Shown here: piece by piece, positions 9,835 to 19,800 of the stretch
How the letters are laid out: each line of letters opens with the position of its first letter
Numbering within the stretch: position 1 is the first letter of the stretch
The notes under the pieces: generated by a model
What the model was told of the DNA's origin: nothing
What the model saw: only the letters and a program-made list of their open reading frames with translations
Database searches by the model: none
Made by a program: the position numbers and the translations under genes
Source: Gari tellinella
Taxonomy: Eukaryota > Mollusca > Bivalvia > Cardiida > Psammobiidae
Assembly (NCBI GenBank): GCA_922989275.2
Contig: OV277871.1
Coordinates: forward strand, 5,580,001-5,644,000
Length of the DNA: 64,000 nt
Reading direction: 5' to 3'

Positions 9835-10274
9835 TTCAGGGGAGAAGACGTTATTCTATCCCAGTAAACGTGCTTATGCTAAAACTATAATTCCAATTGC
9901 AAAATGTCTTCCATCAGATCAAAATACATGTAAATCGTTAGAAAGTTCAAAAAGTTGTATTTTTCTACATTATATCGCAATACGTTCAAACGGTTTGCGT
10001 TTCTTTTGCCTTTAACTCTTTTGTTGTCAAATTAATCGTGAGATTTTTACCCCTTCATCGTTTCATTGTCGTCTGCTTAAATTTTGTTGTTTGCAAGATC
10101 GTTTCAAAGTAAGATTCAATGTTGTATGACTTGAAGTGTCAAATAGATTAGATCCTGATTAGACGCCGTGTCACGCGGCGTCTGATCAGGATCCAAACTG
10201 TTTGCAAAGTCGCCTTTTGGCGCCATTGGTAGTGAAAGTGTTAAACAGTAAAGAATAATGTCTTCTCTACTGTA
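9835..10274 (+). repeat. M1 MITE (decayed) hosting a nested M2
   Basis: Left end TCAGGGGAGAAGACGTTATT, right end AAGAATAATGTCTTCTCTAC-TGTA. Its own core palindrome has been mostly lost. The M2 element at 10011-10244 splits its right subterminal region at a TTAA. Confidence 0.6.
10011..10244 (+). repeat. M2 MITE (core alpha) nested in M1
   Basis: Starts TTTAACTCTTTTGTTG and ends GTAGTGAAAGTGTTAA. The palindrome (10146-10206) carries GGATCCTGATCAGACG-like arms around CGCGG. The host M1 sequence reads continuously if one TTAA and the insert are removed, so the target duplication is TTAA. Confidence 0.7.
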
Positions 10275-10310
10275 ACCAAGAGTTGACTGAAGTCAATGAC
10301 TAATAAAGGT

Positions 10311-10559
10311 TTAACCCTTTCACTGCCAAATGTTTCGGGAGATTTTTACCCCTTCACCGTTTCATGGTCGTCTGCTTCAATTTTGTTGTCTGCAACGTCG
10401 TTTCAAAGTTAAAAAATAAGGCAGTATGACTGAAGAAATCTCAAAAAGAGTGTCAAACAGTTTGGATCCTGATCAGACGCCGCGTTACGCGGCGTCTGAT
10501 CAGGATGCAAACTGTTTGCAAAACGCGCTTTTAAGCGTCATTGAGAGTGAAAGGGTTAA
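10311..10559 (+). repeat. M2 MITE (core alpha), well preserved
   Basis: Ends TTAACCCTTTCACTG and GAGTGAAAGGGTTAA. A nearly perfect palindrome lies at 10453-10519, with arms CAAACAGTTTGGATCCTGAT and CAGACGCCGCG. This is a good reference copy of the family. Confidence 0.8.
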
Positions 10560-10635
10560 AGACTTACCACAGTACAGTACATATACATAACAATTATACT
10601 TTAAGTAGAGAGAAACGAATAATAACAGAGCTTTA

Positions 10636-11495
10636 CAAATTCTATCCCTACCCACTCCATCTCTCTCTTTCTCTCATCTCTCACACTCTCTTTGTTTCTT
10701 TATATTTCTCACTGTTTTTCTCTTCCCTTCTCTGCCCTCTTCTCTCTCTGTCTCTTTTCTCCCTCTCTCTCTTTCTATCCTCTCTTTTTCGCTCTCTTTC
10801 TCAATTTTATTCTCTGATTCTCCCTCTCTTTCACTAAATCCACTCCCTCTCTTTACCCCCCTCACTCTTACCCAATGTATTTCTCATTTTCTCTCCCTCT
10901 CTCGTTTTCTCCTCGTTCTCTCTATTTGTCTCTTTCTCTCCTCTATCGCATTCTTTATCTCAGTGTGTCTCTCTCCCTCCCTATTATTCACCCTCTCCCA
11001 CTCGGTCTAACACTCACATTCACTCCCACACATTCTCTTTTTTCATCATCTCTTTCTCTCACCCTATCTCTTTCTCTTTCGCGCAATCATCGTCCCTCTT
11101 ACAGTTTATCTCTTTCTATTTCTCTTTTAATATTCCTCTCTCTTCCACTCTCTCTCTATCACTGTGTCTCATACTCTCTTTTTTGTCTTTATAATTCTCT
11201 CTATATCTCTAACTTATTATCTTCTCTCCGTCTCATATCTCTCATATTCTTCTCACTCTCTTGTTCACTCTCTCTCACACTACTAGTATCTTTTTCACAC
11301 ACTCTTTCGCTTCCGTGCTCTTTCTCTCGCTCTATATTGCTCTCTCTCACATACACCTCTATCTCTCTCTCTTTCTGGGTATGTCTGTACATGTCTGTTT
11401 CCATGTATGTCCCTCTCCCTGTCTGTCTTGTCTTTCTCCCTTTATGTCTGTCTTCATGTCTGTCTTCCTGTCTGTCTGTCTGTCTGAGTCTATCA
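10636..11495 (+). repeat. Pyrimidine-rich low-complexity tract (TC/TCTG)
   Basis: Almost 860 bp are C and T, mainly TCTC repeats, ending in TGTC repeats. Long open frames in it (rich in Ser, Leu and Phe, or Arg and Glu on the other strand) follow from composition and are not genes. Such tracts can form triplex DNA; that is inference. Confidence 0.85.
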
Positions 11496-12060
11496 GGATA
11501 GGCTAACATTATGAAAAGGCATGAAAAGTATGTCAATGCGTGAAAAGTCGTTTTTAAGGAAACCTAAATTTTCTACGAGTAAAAGCTTAAAGCATAAATA
11601 TGCGTTTCAATTAAAAATACTCAGCAAATACTTACAAAAGAGTTTCTTCTCTAGGATTTTAGAATAAATGAAAATGTGTTTCTAGTAGAAATATGTAAAA
11701 CGGAAAAGGGCATTTCTTAAAAGGAAATTGTTAAGAAGACGGCAAATAAGAGGCTGAAAACAATGTTCGGGTCAGTAGGATAATTGGGTTGTGTAGCCGC
11801 CTATTATCTTAATGAGGCAATGTTATCGGTCATCGAGTGCATACAGATTACATGTATATACATGTATCGTAGTAAACAGCGTCAGCAACTCCGACGGTAT
11901 GCCCGCTCGAAACAAACTATTATGTTTCGGTTTGAAGACGAACGGTTGTTAAAAGCAGGATGAAAGTAAAGCAGTATTTCCTCTGGGTGCTTTCTGTTTT
12001 ACTTTCATATTGATTTAAGCTGTCACCTGTGCTCACCTCTATAGATAGATATCCCTTTGA
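11496..12060. other. Gene-free stretch with a decayed M3 core
   Basis: A core beta palindrome with many changes lies at 11953-12022 (AAAGCAGGATGAAAGTAAAG ... TTTACTTTCATATTGATTTA), followed by GCTGTCACCTG as in M3. The rest is unassigned. Confidence 0.4.
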
Positions 12061-12096
12061 GTGGACCTAAAAGTGGGGATTTACAGTACGATTAAC

Positions 12097-12313
12097 TTAA
12101 CCCCTTCACTGCCATGACGCCATCTGTCTTAAACATTTGTCGTCTGCTTTTATTTATCTTATTTAAATTTTAGAAATGTTTAGTTAAACAATATTAAAAT
12201 GGATGTCAAACACTTTGAATCCTGACCAGACACCGTGGGATGCGGTGTCTGATCAGGGTCCAAACTGCTTGCAAATATTCATTGTACGCAGGGTAAGGCA
12301 GCGAACGCGTTAA
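12097..12313 (+). repeat. M2 MITE (core alpha, diverged)
   Basis: Ends TTAACCCCTTCACTGCC and GGCAGCGAACGCGTTAA. The palindrome around 12211-12272 reads TCAAACACTTTGAATCCTGA then ACACCGTGGG and returns with ACTGCTTGCAAA. Confidence 0.65.
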
Positions 12314-12535
12314 GATAAAAAGGTCATAATATTGTGTATGAAAGGGACACTATAATGTTATGATTTTAGCGTGCATATTGGATTTTTTGTCTTCATGGAC
12401 GAGCGGTTTAGCTCTAGCCGCAAATTTATCACCAGCTATTGGCAAAGTTATTGAAATCTTTTAAATTACACAGCATACAAAATCATGAATATATCTGTAT
12501 TGGATAATCGGTGTTGAGTTTACAAGCGAGAAAAC

Positions 12536-12787
12536 TACAGTGGAGAGAATACGCTATTCTTTCCCGTTTAAACGAAACGAAACACAAACGCAAAACACTA
12601 AAACGTAGAAAAGTACAACTTTTGGACAATTCTGATAATTAATGTTTATCTTGGTGGCAAACAGTTTGGAGCCTGATCAGACGCCGGGTTACCCGGCGTC
12701 TGATCTGGCTCCAAACTGTTTGCAATAGAAATAATAGTTTTAGCGTAAACGCGTTTATTGGGAAAGCATAACGTTTTCTCCACTGTA
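12536..12787 (-). repeat. M1 MITE (core alpha)
   Basis: Ends TACAGTGGAGAGAATACGCT and ACGTTTTCTCCACTGTA. The core at 12656-12722 is intact (GGAGCCTGATCAGACGCCGG and return). Confidence 0.8.
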
Positions 12788-13254
12788 CATTACCTTCTTG
12801 ATGTAGCCAGCATAAAGGGAAGGTTTCGTATGCACTATAGCGAGGCTGTGACAGTGTTCTAATGCATTGGTTGTATTTGTACTCAACAAGGGAATATTAA
12901 ACAATGATATTTTAAGGTGAGTTATGCAATATATATATATCATTTACAGACACGTTTGTTTAAAATTTAAGTGCACCTTTGTTGCTCCATCGATAAATGT
13001 GTACATGTACATATGTGAAAAATGCCAACGCGTTTCTCAACGCTCCGCTCGCGATTATAAAAAACTTATTTCCACGGTTACGAACGCATTTAATAATGCT
13101 GTATGGCCATTGTAAGTTTTTCCCCCAACATAATCGCTATGGTTCTGAAGTCCGGTTTAACTGGGGTTTTTTCTCCAAAGATGGACCGATATTTTCTTTA
13201 GCTAATTCTCCATCTCTGATTTTCTCTTTCGTATCCTTTTTCGATTTAATGTTA

Positions 13255-13311
13255 TGCGGTTTGCGTTTCGTTTGCGTTTAAATGGTGAAGAAAAACATCT
13301 TCTGCACTGTA
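13255..13311 (+). repeat. M1 MITE, right end only
   Basis: GCGGTTTGCGTTTCGTTTGC followed by TCTTCTGCACTGTA is the M1 right terminus. No left half precedes it. Confidence 0.55.
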
Positions 13312-13382
13312 TAAACTTTGAACTGAAACTCGTTCTAAATTTGTGTTTAAATTCGTACAAGATATAGATCTACAGCCTCCCA

Positions 13383-13639
13383 TACAGTGGAGAAAACGTT
13401 ATTCTTTCCCGTTTAAACGCAAACGAAACGCAAACGCAAAACACTTAAATGTAGAAAGGGACAACTTTTTGACAAATCTGACTTTTCATTTTTATCTGAG
13501 TGGCAAACAGTTTGGAGCCTGATCAGACGCCGGATTACCCGGCGTCTGGTCAGGCTCCAAACTGTTAGCACTGGAAATAATAGTTTTAGCGTAAACGCGT
13601 TTATTGGGAAACAATATTTGTAACGTTTTTTCCACTGTA
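13383..13639 (-). repeat. M1 MITE (core alpha)
   Basis: Ends TACAGTGGAGAAAACGTTAT and AACGTTTTTTCCACTGTA. The core lies at 13504-13569 with small mismatches. Orientation is opposite to the copy at 2263. Confidence 0.8.
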
Positions 13640-14068
13640 TACTATGCAAAAAAGAGAGAAACTTTACATGGGATGTTGATGTGTATAACTCTGTCTACAA
13701 TAACAATTTTGCGTAAAGATTTGTTATTCGAAATTTTGGACTAATAGCGGTGAGTTCGACGTGAGGGTCGATTTCAAAATTCAGGAAAATGTTCACAAGC
13801 TATATGTTGAATTCATTTCCCTGTTTTATTTGTAGTGTATTTCTTGCAATAAGTCTCGTCAGTAACGTGTCTGTCCATCTTCACTTCTTATGCAAGCAAC
13901 AATCCGTTTACAACGTTTCTTCGGTATAACTTCCTTATTTATGTTTCATGAATGGTAATATTCAGTACATGTATGAAATGAAACACGCATGCCCCATGCA
14001 TTTCATGTACTATGCATATTTTGTAATCTTACAGTAAACTTTGAGGCCATTAGAAAGCTGGATGATCG
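13640..14068. other. Stretch without recognised gene
   Basis: No exon-like frame or repeat family was recognised. A short inverted repeat, TTCAGTACATGTATGAAATG with CATTTCATGTACTATG, lies at about 13961-14014. Confidence 0.35.
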
Positions 14069-14250
14069 TTAAACCGGCTTCACTGTCAATGACGTCATAA
14101 GGTGTCTATGCAAACAGTTCGGATCCTGATCAAAACTGTTTGACAAGCGTTTCGAAATCACGTTTGTCATGCTGCCCTAATTCTGACTTTGAAACAATAT
14201 TACAGACAACATTATTGAAGCAGACGACAATATGGCAGTGAAGGGGTGAA
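14069..14250 (+). repeat. M2 MITE with half-deleted palindrome
   Basis: Begins TTAAACCGGCTTCACTGTC and ends GGCAGTGAAGGGGTGAA. The hairpin centre is missing: GGATCCTGATCAAAACTGTT joins the left arm directly to the end of the right arm. Confidence 0.6.
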
Positions 14251-14343
14251 AACCTCAAGATAAATTTCACCATGAAGGTGGTAAAACAGGTTTCTACCGG
14301 GTGTTTTGTCATGCATTCGGATATCAGTCGTAAGGGCTATAGA

Positions 14344-14593
14344 TACAGTGGAGAATCTGTTATTCTTTCCCGTTTAAACGCAAACGTACGCAAACGCAAA
14401 GCACTAAAACGTAGAAAAGAAAAACTTTTGGACAATTCTGATAATTCATGTTTATCTTGGTGGCAAACAGTTTGGAGCCTGATCAGACGCCGGGTTACCC
14501 GGCGTCTGATCTGGCTCGAAACTGTTTGCACTGCAAATAATAGTTTTAGCGTAAACGCGTTTATTGGGGAAGAATAACGTTTTCTCCACTGTA
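14344..14593 (-). repeat. M1 MITE (core alpha)
   Basis: Ends TACAGTGGAGAATCTGTTAT and ACGTTTTCTCCACTGTA. The core at 14464-14530 is nearly perfect. It is very like the copies at 12536 and 16415 (reverse orientation). Confidence 0.8.
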
Positions 14594-14680
14594 TCTTTGT
14601 TTGAATTGCCACCCTAGGCACGCATGCATTCGTATTTTGTAAACAGTGTAAATGTAAATTGTACTCCGGGTAGGGCAATA

Positions 14681-14926
14681 TACAGTAGAGAGTATTTTTT
14701 CCCATTCAATGCGTTTACGCATAAACTATTATTTTCAGTGCAACCAGTTTGGAGCTTGATCAGAAACCGGGTTACCCGGCGTCTGATCAGGCTCCAAACT
14801 GTTTGCCACCCAGATAAAAATGAAAAGTCATATTTGTCAGAAGGTTGTCCTTTTCTACATTTTAGTGTTTTGCATTTGCGTTTCGTTTGCGTTTAAACGG
14901 GAAAGAATAACGTTTTCTCCACTGTA
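14681..14926 (+). repeat. M1 MITE (core alpha)
   Basis: Ends TACAGTAGAGAGTATTTTTT and ACGTTTTCTCCACTGTA. The core at 14741-14808 has one arm changed (AGAAACCGGGTTACCCGGCG). Confidence 0.75.
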
Positions 14927-14933
14927 GGAGAGG

Positions 14934-15154
14934 CTAATTCATTCACTGCCATAACGTCATCTACTTTGAAGAGTTGTCATCTGCTTTTATTTCTCAAATC
15001 TAAAGTTTAGGTATTATGAATTAAGAAATATTGAAATGATTGGCAACAACATGTAGTTTGGATCAAGATCAGACGTCGCGTTACTCAGCGTCTGATCAGG
15101 ATATAAACCGTTTGCAAAAAACTTTTGTACTCTGGGTAAGCAGTGAAGAGGTAA
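14934..15154 (+). repeat. M2 MITE (core alpha), decayed
   Basis: Left TTCATTCACTGCCATAACG, right AGCAGTGAAGAGGTAAA. The palindrome at 15053-15117 carries GGATCAAGATCAGACGTCGC and returns. Confidence 0.6.
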
Positions 15155-15184
15155 ACGCAAACGATAATACGGAGGTGAAAGATT

Positions 15185-15436
15185 TTAACCCTTTCCCTTA
15201 TAGAAGCGACTTTTAGCGCATTCATTTTATTCATCCGCCAAAGAAAATAGTACCATTTTATACTGTCATGAATATGTAATATAAGAAATATTTTGTATAT
15301 ACTAGCAGATATTAACTTAAAGTAGGCTAAAAGTAAAGCAGAATGTGCCCTAGGGCACATTCTGCTTTACTTTCAGCCTGCTTTAATAGGTCACATATCT
15401 TAAATACTAGAAACAGGCTATGGGTTAAAGGGTTAA
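15185..15436 (+). repeat. M3 MITE (core beta)
   Basis: Ends TTAACCCTTTCCC and AAAGGGTTAA. The palindrome at 15318-15386 has GAATGTGCCCTAGGGCACAT at its centre; the A:T change is present on both arms. Confidence 0.8.
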
Positions 15437-16414
15437 ATGGCGATAACACTTAGGGAGTTAGATAAAAGTGTGTCAGCTGCATTTTGTTCGTTTTTAACTA
15501 AAGAAACAGAAAGCCAGTGTCAAATATCTCTTGCCGAATTCCTGAAAGCCGTTGCAAACATATTTGGTTTTAAACACTCTTACTGAATCCAAAATCTTTA
15601 CGAATGCCAGGGTCGTTACGCTTGACAGTGACATGGTAAACTATATTAAGACTTTTTAATCAAAAGATGGGTTCTCAAATTGTATGGACGAAGATAAAGC
15701 TTACATGTAAAACACGCAAATATTTGTGTTGCTACATGTATGCCATTGTGCACACCGTTTTAAGCCATACGGTAAACACGCATATTACGATAGCTAAATT
15801 GTGTTAGGTATAATGTGTTTAAGACAGGTAAAAAGTAAAATGCTTCTTTAGGAGTATCATGTTTTACTGTCATATTGCTTTAATATGTCACCTACCTTTT
15901 TTACAATTCACTATATATATGGGTTAGAACTATTTTGTTTCATACTTCCTGTGAGTTTACTTGAAAATCTAACTGTTTCAATCTGTGAAACTATCAGAGA
16001 AATTATAATATTGATAATCTAAATAAGGGGAGATCCTTTGAAAGCACAGAAAACAAAGCAAATACTGAAAATTGCAGACTCGGTTTAATAAACCCACTGT
16101 TGCTTCTCTTATGAGTTTCCCAAAGAATCGTAGACAACCGTGTAGTTCCGACAGCCCGATTTGCCAAGAAACACTAAACGGAAGATTACTATACCAATGA
16201 CGTCATGTCAATTAATCAGTGACGTCATGGTAGGGCAAACTGTCAGGAAAAGTTATTTGATGAAACTTAAAGCTCCACACGGTGTAAAAATTGCACTTTT
16301 GCTTTTAATTGTTAAAATACATATTTCTACACCCCACTGTTTACTAACCGCTTGTACAAAGACGATCATGTTGATATAATTACTACTTCACTTGTCTGTC
16401 GTTAAAGTTTCATA
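15437..16414. other. Gene-free stretch with an isolated core-beta-like hairpin
   Basis: At 15822-15886 AAGACAGGTAAAAAGTAAAA pairs with TTTTACTGTCATATTGCTTT, followed by the M3-like GTCACCTACC. Otherwise it is unassigned. It holds the upstream region of transporter gene A. Confidence 0.4.
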
Positions 16415-16664
16415 TACAGTGGAGAATCTGTTATTCTTTCCCAATAAACGCGTTTACGCTAAAACTATTATTTGCAGTGCAAACAGTTTTGAGCCAGACC
16501 AGACGCCGGGTAACCCGGCGTCTGATCAGGCTCCAAACTGTTTGCCACCAATATAAACAAGAATTATCAGAATTGTCCAAAAGTTGTTCTTTTCTACGTG
16601 TTAGTGCTTTGCGTTTGCGTACGTTTGCGTTTAAACGGGAAAGAATAACAGATTCTCCACTGTA
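16415..16664 (+). repeat. M1 MITE (core alpha), 30 bp upstream of the gene A start
   Basis: Ends TACAGTGGAGAATCTGTTAT and AACAGATTCTCCACTGTA. The TIRs match each other perfectly over at least 19 bp, and the core lies at 16479-16545. It ends only 30 bp before the ATG of transporter gene A, so it lies in its 5' UTR, promoter or a UTR intron. Confidence 0.85.
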
Positions 16665-16694
16665 CATGTATTTGTAATATTACCCAGGGAAAGT

Positions 16695-16890
16695 ATGGCT
16701 ATGGCGAAGAAAGACGATGGATGTTGGAAATGGGTTGTTATGGTAGCAGTGTATATGGGGATAGTCATATTGTCGGCGTCCGTGTTCATGGCAGGGGTAC
16801 TCTACGTGGCCATTCTCAATAAATACAACGGCGACAAGGCCATGTCATCGCTGATAGTCTCGCTAAATGCAGGATTGCTGTGTCTGCTTG
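16695..16890 (+). CDS. Gene A exon 1
   Basis: Starts with ATG in AAAGTATGG and encodes helix 1 and the start of helix 2 (65 codons plus one base). The donor is TTG|GTAAGT. A second in-frame ATG lies two codons on. CCCAG|GGAAAGT just upstream could be an acceptor for a leader exon. Confidence 0.85.
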
Positions 16891-19800
16891 GTAAGTGTAT
16901 AGGCTGCTCGGATATTCGAATAAAATAATAGCATAGTGGTTAGTGTACCGATGATCGTTCCATAGGCACATCTAGTAGATGTCATCTACCCGTACAACCA
17001 TATGACTGGACCATATGGCGACCTTTTCCAAAACATAAATCGAATCTGTTGTTATGACATCTGAAAACGTGCTGTTCACATGCTTATAATGTATTTATTT
17101 AGGCAGATACTATATCATGCCCAATGCTTATAAAGGCGCTTGAGATGAATTTTAAATCGTTCTTAAGCTTTTGATTGGTAAGATATAGCATTTTGCTCAA
17201 ACATGATCAATCAAAAGCTTCTCAAGCGTTTACAAGCATGAGATCATGAAAATCTTTGTTTGCCATTTTTATTTATTACTTGAGGTTTGACCCGGATCTA
17301 GACAGTTTGTAAATCTAAGCCAATTGTCTATTGAATATAAGCACTATCCCCAGAATGCGGATATGGGACATGCCAATTGCCATTTGCTTAATTGCCATTT
17401 GCCAAAATACAAAATGTACGGACATGTTGTTTTCACGTATTTATCGTATTTTCCACCCACAAGTAACAGAGGGAAGCGGGTATACAAATGGCCATATTGT
17501 AATCAGGAGGTTCATTCCTCATACAGCGCTCCCTTTCTACAACGACACCAAATCAGAGACAAAAAGTATGTGCGTTGTTCGGAGGGAGTCGTTATAGGGA
17601 GGGAAATCTGCTTATATTTGCAAACAGCTTGAATCCAGATCAGACGCCGCGTTACGCGGCGTCTGATCTGGATTCAAGCTGTTTGTCACTCGTCATTAAG
17701 TTTTTTCTGTCAAAATGTCCATTAAATCACTTTGAGAAAAATAGCAGACGACAATTTTAAGCAGACGATATTGCAGCAATAAAAGCAGAAGACATAATTG
17801 TCCGGTTTTGGGAACTGCGGCTAGGGTCGTTGTAAGGAGGGAGTCGTTGTTGGGAGGGCCGTTGTAGAGAGGGAACGCTGTACTTTTTTTCTTTAATTCG
17901 TCAAATTGCCGGGTACCCGACAAGTACTCTTCAGTGAAATAGAGGATCTTACATGAGTGCTCATTATTTATCATTTTTAATAAACGAGTTGACTAAAAAA
18001 TATTTATTTAAGTCGACGAGTTTATTAAAAATGATAAATAATGAGCACGATTCTGAGATTCTATTTATCACATAAACAACTTAAAAACCTGTTTAGTTAA
18101 TTGAAGTAGCAGGTTGTAGTCCCTTACGCCATACAGATTTTCCGCCAAAACGTGACGTTGTTTACGGTAAAGTCATCTCAAATGACGTCAATTGGTGTCC
18201 CGCTACTTGCAGCGTTTGTTGACAAACAGGCTGGGCCAGAACCCAAAAAACGATATTTCACTTGTGGATTACGATATTTATAGAACGGCTTTATGCAACT
18301 TCTAGACCGCAGATTATGTGATAAAGGAAACTATTAGTTATCGACAAAATGGCCCCTCAATCTAGCATTTTAGCAACTGGCAAGAGACATATTGGCAATA
18401 AGCATAAAGCAATTAGTGACTGGCATAGTAGCAATTGGCATACCAAAACCAAACAAGCAATACTTATATACAATTGACATGTCCGACCCACAGGTACTTG
18501 ATACATACATCTAGATCTACACATGTATTAACCCCCTCCCCCCTCCCCTTATAATTTTTTTTAAAAAAAATGTTTGTTTTTTTATACTATACAAGGTAAA
18601 CAGCGCAATTCGACACCTAGTCTTTACTATCGACTTAAACTGATGCTAAAATAGACTCTATCACCGATATTCTCTTGTGGTACCCTCGGGAAAGGATTAA
18701 TTTATCAATATCTACTTTTTATTTCATCAAATTCCGTCGAATAACGCCACAGTACGTGAATTATAACGAAAACGTGCATCAAAAAGTTTTATGTCGTTTT
18801 CACGGTCCAGTTTTTATTGCCCAAAATAAGGGGTAATCTAGTCGTTTTGCACATTTAACGGTCTTTACGGCTGGAACTTTCACTTAATTTCATTAGAGCA
18901 AATGCGTTTACCCTCTTCACTATCAGCTATATGAAATATACATGTAATTTGGCACGAAATTGACAAGTGAAAGACTCATTTCATTTTCAATGCCATTTTG
19001 AATACCGGAATGGATCGAATGAACGGAGCGATATCATTGGCCAAAATTACACAGGTAAAAGCTTCTTTTTATTTTGCATTCTAGATAAATTATATAAAAC
19101 TGAATATATTTCATTTAAAGATGATTTATAATATTTTGTGAAAGTTCCAGTGGCATAGGCCGTTTATTGTGGACAAATAACAGATCACCCCTACATGTAC
19201 ATTCGTTGCCAAGGACCGTGAAAACGACATAAAACTTTTTGATGCACATTTTCGTTATAATTCACGTACTGTGGCGTTATTTTAAAGGGGGGGGGGGTAA
19301 TAGATCTAGATGTATGTGTCAAGTACCTGTGGTTCGACCAACATTACTTACTGATCCATATGTATTTTATTAAGGTCTTCGCTGGGTAATGCTTGACTGC
19401 GCACACGGGCCCCGACACGATTGCTATTTTTAGAGAAAAAAAATCGATATACTTCTGACGGTTTTTTTCTCAAAAAGCAATCGTGTCGGGGCCCTGTGAG
19501 AAATCGAGCCCTGAGTGGAAAAGTTTGCAAATCGACGAGTGGCCGGTGCGCAAATACAAGAAAAACATGTTTTAGCGGATCATAACTATTGTGCGGGTGG
19601 TAAAATTGTTTTGTCTGCCAACGAAGAGCTTTGCCAGGATCTGCGAGAAAAGCGCCCATAAATGATGAGGGATGCATGATGAGATGACATGATAATGATT
19701 ACAGGAAGATGATTTCGGCTTATCTCATTTGTTCCAAAGCAGCCTGTTTGGATTAAAACCACCAAACCGCATTCCTTTTTAGCTCTTACAGTGGAGAAAA

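Noticed and set aside
10541..11501. Long open frames (up to 208 codons) on both strands
   Set aside because: They lie in a TC-repeat tract and their Ser/Leu/Phe or Arg/Glu composition follows from the repeat.
14337..14705. 122-codon frame, and similar frames with QTVWSxIRRRVTRRLIRLQT in many places
   Set aside because: This recurring peptide is a translation of the M1 MITE palindrome, not a protein family.
19348..19677. 109-codon minus-strand frame next to a foldback element
   Set aside because: Spans the inverted repeat at 19402-19498; no motif or splice context.
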